DNA from: Pseudomonadota bacterium
GTDB lineage: Bacteria > Pseudomonadota > Gammaproteobacteria > Halothiobacillales > Halothiobacillaceae
Length of the DNA: 8,137 bases
Reading direction: 5' to 3'
NCBI GenBank assembly: GCA_021795795.1
Contig: JAJYPA010000359.1
Span: forward strand, 1 to 8,137
A program made the translations under genes and the position numbers. This document shows, piece by piece, positions 3,924 through 8,137 of this stretch (position 1 is the first letter of the stretch; each line of letters opens with the position of its first letter). The notes under the pieces are model-generated. The model was given only the letters and a program-made list of their open reading frames with translations. It was not told the DNA's origin and did no database searches.

Positions 3924-6119
3924 CTATCTGCGTTTTGAATTTACAACCTCCGAATTGTGCTCGCGGGCCATTTGGCCACCCTTATCCTTCGCCCCATCAT
4001 GCACCCCCTTCTGCTTATCAACAACTCCGCCTTCATTGTAGCCCTGATGGCCGCTACTCGCCCAGGCCATGACCCGCTCGGAAAGGACGAACACTAATTT
4101 GAACGCCTCATAAGCGATTATCACCATCAGCGTGGCGTAAACGCCCACCGCACCCACCATATCCAACGGGCCGGTAATACCCCCGCCTGTATCCTGGCTC
4201 GAAACAACCGCTTTGGTAATCATGGGGGTCACGAGAGCCGTAAACCCTATGAACAAGGCATAGCCCCCCAATAATCCTAAAACCATGAGAAAAGGGCGGA
4301 CCATGATGGCCAGGGCGATTTTGTAGCCAGTGGCGCCCCATCCCACGACTTCGTGACCCTCTGGGCTTAAATGCATGATTCCCCACAAAGGCGCGGCCAC
4401 GATCATCTCGAAGGCCATAAACAGGAATCCCAACAGCGCAACGACCCAGACCATGAAAGGGATCAGCGGCACCACGAAGCTCAGGAAGAAGCCCTCGACG
4501 AACAACAGGCCCGCGAGGAACAGGAGAACGGGCGTCACGTCATAATAAACCACCTTGGCTGCCGCATTGGTGGCATTGCCCGCTAGAGGAACCTCCTTGT
4601 CGATGCCGCCATTGAGTCCCGCCGCACCAGCGGTTAAAAGCGCATTTCCGACATAAACGGCACTACCCGCAAGCTCCATGCCGGTCCCCAGATTGCGAAT
4701 GGCAATGAGCGGATTGGCATTGGTACTGGAAATGGCGTCGATAATCAACGGGGTGGCTTGCGCGAACACGCCCCCAATATCGCTACTGGCGTTTTTCGTG
4801 GGCTGAACATGCCCTACCAGACTACCGTTTTGCTTGATGAAGCTTTTAGCGCGAGCCTCTGCATTGTTGATATGCGACGATCCCATCTTGCCCAGGGCAC
4901 TACCCATGTTGATGCCAGTGGCATCCCCAAGGCTGTTTGCCGCCCGTTGCGCGACTTCGTTCCACTGCACAATATCCCAGAACCATTCGCCCGCCGTAGC
5001 AAACCCATCAATCTTCGCCGCATTGACGTACTTCGTCACTTGCGCCTGCACCGCCGTATTAGCCGCTGTCTGAATATCGGTCTGCATGGTGGTGTCATAG
5101 GCATTGATGGCCTTGATGAAATTCGCATCGTCGGTTCCCGGCTTTACCTCGTCGTAGAGATTGGTGGAGGTCGGCTTGAGGCTGGTTATCAGCGTTCCGA
5201 TGGCCGTTCCATTGTCGGAGCCGATGGTATTGACCATACTGGCCCCCATCCCCGTTCCTTCCGCCCCGGAGACGTAAGCCACCTTGCCGCAGGCTGAGGA
5301 CGTTAAGCCCAAGCTGGTCAGTTTGCCCAGCAATCCGCCGCTGTCTGCCGTCCACATATACTCACTGTATTGGGTGGCGTAGGTGGCCTCACCTGGCAAG
5401 GGGCTGACGGTTTCCTGATAGCCCTCGAAAACGTGCGCCACGGCATCCAGTGGGTTAATGGTGTTTTCCAGTGTCGGCCCGGTTCGGCTGATCGGATTCG
5501 CGCCGGGCCAATAACTATCCGCCGTTTTGTTAATGCCCATTTCGCAGACCTGGGAACCGATAACGCCCTCGGCAATTTGCCCGGTATTGACGGGGCTGAC
5601 CACTACAGAGCCTACCGGGTCTTTCGCAATGTACTGGATGCTTTGCGCCCACAAGCCGTCACCCGCGCCGATGCTAAAGGTCAGCAGCCAGATCACGATC
5701 CCCTGGGCCGCCGACAGCCCGCCCAGGGAAGGTACGGGCAGGATGAGGGCCGCGCCCATGGCCGCTTTCATGGGAATCCACATCGAGGACCATTTCTGCC
5801 CCAGGGGTTCGCCCTCATGAGCAGTTTTCATGATACTAGCTCCGATCACATAGGTCAGCAGCAGGCCGCCCAGGATCAGGACCAGGGAGTTGATGTCCAT
5901 GAGGGCCGTAGTAATGTCGCTGACTACACCGCTGCCCACCCCGCTGATCTGGTGAATGGCGGGGCCGATCGTGTGGGCCAGGATGCCCAGAATCATGTCG
6001 TCGCTGGCGGGGGTGGTACTGAATGTACTGGCGAAGCCGGATACGGACCAGAATAGCGTCAATAGTCCGAGCAGGAGAGAGAAGGGTCGCGGCACCCTGC
6101 AAGAGGTTCGTTTGCGCAT
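3924..6119 (-). CDS. DotA/TraY-family inner-membrane protein of type IVB conjugation system (731 aa)
   Basis: DotA (Legionella Dot/Icm) and TraY (R64 plasmid) are polytopic inner-membrane proteins required for substrate transfer in IVB systems. A signal-peptide-like segment (residues about 12-30) is followed by membrane helices near 78-97 and 115-155, then a long region of about 370 residues with few hydrophobic stretches, presumably periplasmic. A C-terminal cluster of helices (about 527-682) carries the diagnostic signature: Pro554-Phe..Val-Trp..Ala-Leu-Leu-Gly-Phe..Glu..Ala-Pro-Leu-Trp..His583-Leu..Glu-Gly-His, then Gly-Tyr and Arg-Pro. The length is close to R64 TraY and shorter than Legionella DotA. 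The start is ATG 6119, not the GTG at 6143, because AAAGGA lies 9 bases upstream and it begins a clean signal sequence. It has its own copy of the conserved element and a strong terminator behind it. A Lys/Asp/Gly-rich tail ends the protein. Confidence 0.92.
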   Translation of the reverse strand: MRKRTSCRVPRPFSLLLGLLTLFWSVSGFASTFSTTPASDDMILGILAHTIGPAIHQISGVGSGVVSDITTALMDINSLVLILGGLLLTYVIGASIMKTAHEGEPLGQKWSSMWIPMKAAMGAALILPVPSLGGLSAAQGIVIWLLTFSIGAGDGLWAQSIQYIAKDPVGSVVVSPVNTGQIAEGVIGSQVCEMGINKTADSYWPGANPISRTGPTLENTINPLDAVAHVFEGYQETVSPLPGEATYATQYSEYMWTADSGGLLGKLTSLGLTSSACGKVAYVSGAEGTGMGASMVNTIGSDNGTAIGTLITSLKPTSTNLYDEVKPGTDDANFIKAINAYDTTMQTDIQTAANTAVQAQVTKYVNAAKIDGFATAGEWFWDIVQWNEVAQRAANSLGDATGINMGSALGKMGSSHINNAEARAKSFIKQNGSLVGHVQPTKNASSDIGGVFAQATPLIIDAISSTNANPLIAIRNLGTGMELAGSAVYVGNALLTAGAAGLNGGIDKEVPLAGNATNAAAKVVYYDVTPVLLFLAGLLFVEGFFLSFVVPLIPFMVWVVALLGFLFMAFEMIVAAPLWGIMHLSPEGHEVVGWGATGYKIALAIMVRPFLMVLGLLGGYALFIGFTALVTPMITKAVVSSQDTGGGITGPLDMVGAVGVYATLMVIIAYEAFKLVFVLSERVMAWASSGHQGYNEGGVVDKQKGVHDGAKDKGGQMAREHNSEVVNSKRR

Positions 6120-6148
6120 GAGCTTGATCCTTTGTGATGACACGCTCT

Positions 6149-6164
6149 GGTGGTGCCGATTTTT
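6149..6164 (-). promoter_or_regulatory. Conserved upstream element, copy 3 (CACC variant)
   Basis: On the minus strand this reads AAAAATCGGCACCACC, identical to copy 1 over 16 bases. It lies in the gap between the acidic 69-residue gene and DotA, 29 bases before the DotA ATG. Confidence 0.7.
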
Positions 6165-6178
6165 GGAAGACTACCCCC

Positions 6179-6388
6179 TCAAGGCCGATGCGCGGGCCGT
6201 GGCTCAGGTGCCGGACCACTCAACATATCCAGCAAGTCCATCAGGTGCAGGACATGCCCCAGGGACGGATCGACAAACTCCGTACCGAGTTCATCATCAA
6301 TTTCGTCGTCGGGTTCCGATAGTTGCTCTTGCCGCTGTGCGGCATTTCGTGCAGCTTCCAGATTCGCCAATGCTTCGTTTATGTCCAT
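6179..6388 (-). CDS. Small acidic protein (69 aa)
   Basis: I do not recognise this protein. The N-terminal third is an Ala/Glu/Arg-rich helix (residues 4-22). The middle is very acidic (Pro-Asp-Asp-Glu-Ile-Asp-Asp-Glu, residues 26-33). A hydrophobic 'HVLHLMDLLDML' helix follows at 45-56, and the end is Pro/Arg-rich. No signal peptide is present, so it is probably cytoplasmic. The ATG at 6388 has AGGAG 7 bases upstream, set inside the end of the 44-residue gene with a 10-base overlap. It is the last gene of the block from 7791. Small acidic proteins next to secretion membrane proteins can be chaperones or adaptors, but this is a guess. Confidence 0.65.
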   Translation of the reverse strand: MDINEALANLEAARNAAQRQEQLSEPDDEIDDELGTEFVDPSLGHVLHLMDLLDMLSGPAPEPRPAHRP

Positions 6389-6513
6389 TCTTTTCTCCTG
6401 ATATGCAAAAGGCTCCAGAGCGGAGCACCGATCAAAAATTCAGCGGCCAGAAAAACAAAGCCCAACAGGGCTAACGTCCAAACGGTGAAAGGCATTATTT
6501 CTACTGTATTCAT
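6379..6513 (-). CDS. 44-residue membrane protein resembling the DotA transmembrane signature
   Basis: This is a single-helix membrane protein. Residues 8-37 align without gaps to DotA residues 554-583 with 17 of 30 identical by eye, including Pro-Phe, Val-Trp, Ala-Leu-Leu-Gly-Phe, Glu, Ala-Pro-Leu-Trp and His. That stretch is the most conserved part of the DotA/TraY family. A basic tail (Arg-Arg-Lys-Glu-Trp-Thr) follows. The start ATG 6513 overlaps the upstream stop by ATGA and has AGGAG about 8 bases upstream. The frame is open further, but the extension covers the previous gene. The DNA of the two copies has diverged, so this is not a recent duplication. It may pack against DotA or compete with its self-association; that is inference. 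Confidence 0.75.
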   Translation of the reverse strand: MNTVEIMPFTVWTLALLGFVFLAAEFLIGAPLWSLLHIRRKEWT

Positions 6514-6872
6514 TTCCAAGACTCCTGCCACCGCTCCGGTTCCAAAAGACCACCCATTTGCTGTTTGACCGCCTCGTCGGCAAGTCCATATATCAGTCCC
6601 ATTATCAGCGCTCCTCCCCAAAGTTCGGGGCTGAGCAAAGCCGTTCGCAATAGGCCAAAAGAGTTCAGGGTTCCGCTCTGAATGCCCACCAGAACCATAA
6701 ACCCCATAATGACCAGCCCCATGCTGAATGTGCTCCGGGCCAACATCGCAAGTGATAACCGCCGCCCATAGAATGTTGCAAAATCCTTGAATGGCAGCCT
6801 GTTATCAAAGCGGGCCGTGTACATACCAGTTTCCTCGTTTTTCGTCGCTTCATATTTCATGACAAGCTCCAT
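6510..6872 (-). CDS. Membrane protein of unknown function (120 aa)
   Basis: The first 40 residues are hydrophilic and charged. Two membrane helices follow at about 44-64 and 83-98, then a polar tail rich in Gln, Glu and Trp. Both ends are probably on the same side of the inner membrane. Two starts compete: ATG 6872 with TAGGA six bases upstream, and ATG 6860 with GGAG six bases upstream; the longer form is given. The stop overlaps the start of the 44-residue gene by ATGA. Position in a run of small membrane genes ahead of DotA/TraY suggests a conjugation-pore accessory role similar to the genes upstream of traY in R64, but I cannot match a specific one. Confidence 0.75.
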   Translation of the reverse strand: MELVMKYEATKNEETGMYTARFDNRLPFKDFATFYGRRLSLAMLARSTFSMGLVIMGFMVLVGIQSGTLNSFGLLRTALLSPELWGGALIMGLIYGLADEAVKQQMGGLLEPERWQESWK

Positions 6873-6880
6873 AAAGATTC

Positions 6881-7156
6881 CTAAATGTGTTTAAGCATTG
6901 CTGCGTTCATTTTTCCAAGTATCAAGGAAATAATGGGCATTTGTCCCAGGTTCCACATCAGCAAAGCCGCCAAACCAAAAAGCACCAGCAGTTTCTTTTC
7001 GGGATTCGCCGTATGGTGATTAATCCCAGGCCACCAGACAAACATCATCATGTAATCCAGATAAAGCGTACCACCCATGATAATCAGCATAAAAAATATC
7101 CACGCCAATGCTGTTCCGTTTATTTCGGAAGATTCTACGCCCTCATTTTGTTCCAT
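6881..7156 (-). CDS. Small two-helix membrane protein (91 aa)
   Basis: I do not recognise this protein. Two hydrophobic segments, residues about 15-42 and 55-81, flank a short polar loop (Pro-Gly-Ile-Asn-His-His to Glu-Lys-Lys). The first is rich in Met, Tyr and Trp. The start at ATG 7156 follows the upstream stop closely and has GAGG about 7 bases before it. The frame is open up to 7459, but the extra part is a charged, non-hydrophobic shadow of the 208-residue gene. The stop at 6881-6883 forms part of the next gene's ribosome site, so the genes are closely coupled. Confidence 0.75.
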   Translation of the reverse strand: MEQNEGVESSEINGTALAWIFFMLIIMGGTLYLDYMMMFVWWPGINHHTANPEKKLLVLFGLAALLMWNLGQMPIISLILGKMNAAMLKHI

Positions 7157-7164
7157 AGAAAACC

Positions 7165-7791
7165 TCAATCCGCACTGCGGGAACGAGAAAGCATTTGGAC
7201 CATGTAGCGACCATGTCCCAGGCTTTTGATGGTAGCTCTTCCGACCAGATTGCGAGTCCCCCAGAGCGGAGGGATGTTTCGCTCTGACCGTGATGTTGGA
7301 ATAACGAAACCGAAATGCAGCAAGACCCGATCCGATGGCGCTAGCAGGGCAGAAACTTTCGGCGGCGTGGGCGCGTAAGAACGCTGTAGTGACAGCCCAA
7401 AAATCAGAAGGGGTAAACCGACCAACCACGCGAATATCAAATCGAGCACCGTTCTCCACCAGGGACGGCGAGCCGTTATCCAGGAGGTCGCCATTTCCAG
7501 TGTCCTCACCAGGTAATACATCAAAATAGCAAACAGAAAATAAGCAGCTATCGTGATATAACCAGTCTTGAGTGCGTGTACAAAGCCGGGAGAGAAGATG
7601 ATGGCTCTGGCGAAAAGGTGCAAGACTGATCCAAAGCAGAACAGCACAAAAAACAGGCCGTATATCAAGGTGGCTAGCCCTAAAGCCAGAGCAGTTTGAT
7701 TAGCGAGCCATATCAAAAAATGGCCTGCTCCGCGCAACATCGGAGAAAACTTAACCCCGGAGGTTTTCGGTAATGGGGCGGTCATATTCAT
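7165..7791 (-). CDS. Polytopic membrane protein of the conjugation block (208 aa)
   Basis: Three clear membrane helices lie at about 33-58, 77-97 and 114-134. Between the last two is a basic, Trp-rich loop (Thr-Ala-Arg-Arg-Pro-Trp-Trp-Arg). The C-terminal 70 residues are soluble and basic, ending in an Arg/Ser-rich tail. In size and topology it resembles uncharacterised membrane proteins of integrative conjugative elements (for example DUF4400-type), but I cannot confirm a family. The start ATG 7791 has AGGAG 8 bases upstream; Met3 at 7785 is an alternative. A conserved-element copy lies 31 bases upstream, so it heads the block of five genes that precedes DotA. Confidence 0.75.
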   Translation of the reverse strand: MNMTAPLPKTSGVKFSPMLRGAGHFLIWLANQTALALGLATLIYGLFFVLFCFGSVLHLFARAIIFSPGFVHALKTGYITIAAYFLFAILMYYLVRTLEMATSWITARRPWWRTVLDLIFAWLVGLPLLIFGLSLQRSYAPTPPKVSALLAPSDRVLLHFGFVIPTSRSERNIPPLWGTRNLVGRATIKSLGHGRYMVQMLSRSRSAD

Positions 7792-7822
7792 GGGCCAAGC
7801 TCCTGTAGCAATCTTTTCATAG

Positions 7823-7838
7823 GGTGATGCCGATTTTT
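7823..7838 (-). promoter_or_regulatory. Conserved upstream element, copy 4 (CATC variant)
   Basis: On the minus strand this reads AAAAATCGGCATCACC and starts inside the TAA stop codon of the 73-residue gene. It ends 31 bases before ATG 7791. Confidence 0.7.
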
Positions 7839-8058
7839 ACTGCGCGGTATCGGTTCCTTGCCGCTCTACTTCATGCCGCATGACTTCCTGGGTCTGTTGC
7901 GCGAGCAGGGTGGCCAGCGCCGTTTCCTCATTGGTTTCCATGCGAAACCGTAAATAATCGTGCTGCAATTTTTCCGCCACCATGAGCAGCCTTTGCTTTT
8001 GCACAGAGGCGCTATGCAGGCTTTGCAATTTGTAACTATTCACCAGGGGTACAGTCAC
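7837..8058 (-). CDS. Small helical protein (73 aa)
   Basis: This is an unrecognised, highly charged protein that is predicted to be helical almost throughout. The Gln/Leu/Glu/Arg pattern from about residue 17 to 66 fits a coiled coil. There is no signal peptide or membrane segment. The start is GTG at 8058, which forms a GTGA overlap with the stop of the upstream gene, so coupled translation is expected and the weak ribosome site is not a problem. The stop codon is merged with conserved-element copy 4. The next ATG-type start (Met26) would remove a third of the helix and lacks a good ribosome site. Confidence 0.65.
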   Translation of the reverse strand: MTVPLVNSYKLQSLHSASVQKQRLLMVAEKLQHDYLRFRMETNEETALATLLAQQTQEVMRHEVERQGTDTAQ

Positions 8059-8137
8059 CCCATGGTGGGCTGTGGGGTTTCCCCCTGAAAGGATTGGACC
8101 AAGGCGTGCAGCAGGTTAGCGCCCTGCTTGCGTAAGG
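8055..8137 (-). CDS. C-terminal end of an upstream gene (partial)
   Basis: Only the last 27 codons are inside the window. They read 'LRKQGANLLHALVQSFQGET' followed by a short Pro-rich end and a TGA stop. The stop is shared with the GTG start of the 73-residue gene (GTGA, 8055-8058), the same coupling style used elsewhere in this region. The helical, amphipathic character fits real coding sequence. Too little is visible to suggest a function. Confidence 0.55.
   Translation of the reverse strand, partial: LRKQGANLLHALVQSFQGETPQPTMG

Noticed and set aside
5370..6056. Open plus-strand frame of 228 codons
   Set aside because: It is antisense to DotA; the composition (Gly, His, Gln, Arg) is what the reverse of a membrane-protein gene produces.
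6120..6143. GTG start of DotA eight codons upstream
   Set aside because: No good ribosome site precedes it; AAAGGA fits ATG 6119, which begins a standard signal sequence.
7157..7459. Extension of the 91-residue gene upstream to 7459
   Set aside because: The added part is a shadow of the 208-residue gene, and ATG 7156 has the ribosome site.
1355..7838. The repeated element as a CRISPR repeat or transposon end
   Set aside because: There are only four copies, kilobases apart, all on one strand, with no spacers and no target-site duplications or transposase gene.

Overview
The window is about 57% GC (by eye) and reads as the conjugation/replication backbone of a mobile element (plasmid or integrative conjugative element) from a proteobacterium. 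The anchor is a full-length DotA/TraY-family protein, the polytopic inner-membrane protein of type IVB (I-type) conjugation systems. A phage/plasmid-type DNA primase, an outer-membrane-type glycine-zipper lipoprotein and an addiction module lie on the same stretch. The style of the genes would fit an Acidithiobacillus-like acidophile, but that is only an impression and the sequence does not prove a host.

Nearly everything is on the minus strand, so transcription runs from right to left. At the right edge are the last residues of one gene and a 73-residue helical protein joined by a GTGA overlap. Next come five tightly overlapping small genes, 7791 down to 6179. Three are membrane proteins, the fourth is a 44-residue protein that copies the conserved transmembrane signature of DotA, and the fifth is a small acidic protein. 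The DotA/TraY gene follows (6119-3924) and ends at a strong hairpin terminator. A plus-strand island, 2895-3856, then interrupts the array: a Phd-type antitoxin, a VapC/FitB-type PIN toxin and a 54-residue tail-anchored membrane protein. Minus-strand genes resume at 2769: a short protein resembling the Walker B/His-box part of DotB/PilT-type ATPases, the lipoprotein, a coiled-coil protein and a 116-residue protein. The last block holds a 41-residue gene, two unrecognised small genes and the N-terminal 178 codons of a zinc-ribbon primase that runs off the left edge.

The most notable unexplained signal is a 15-16 base element, minus-strand consensus AAAAATCGGCAYCACC. It occurs four times, always on the same strand and always 29-34 bases before the start codon of the first gene of a block (genes starting at 7791, 6119, 2769 and 1322). 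Two copies begin inside the stop codon of the preceding gene. It is absent from the toxin-antitoxin island. It looks like a shared operator, promoter part or mRNA-leader element that marks modules of this element as one regulon.

No tRNA, rRNA, CRISPR array, insertion sequence or replication origin was seen.
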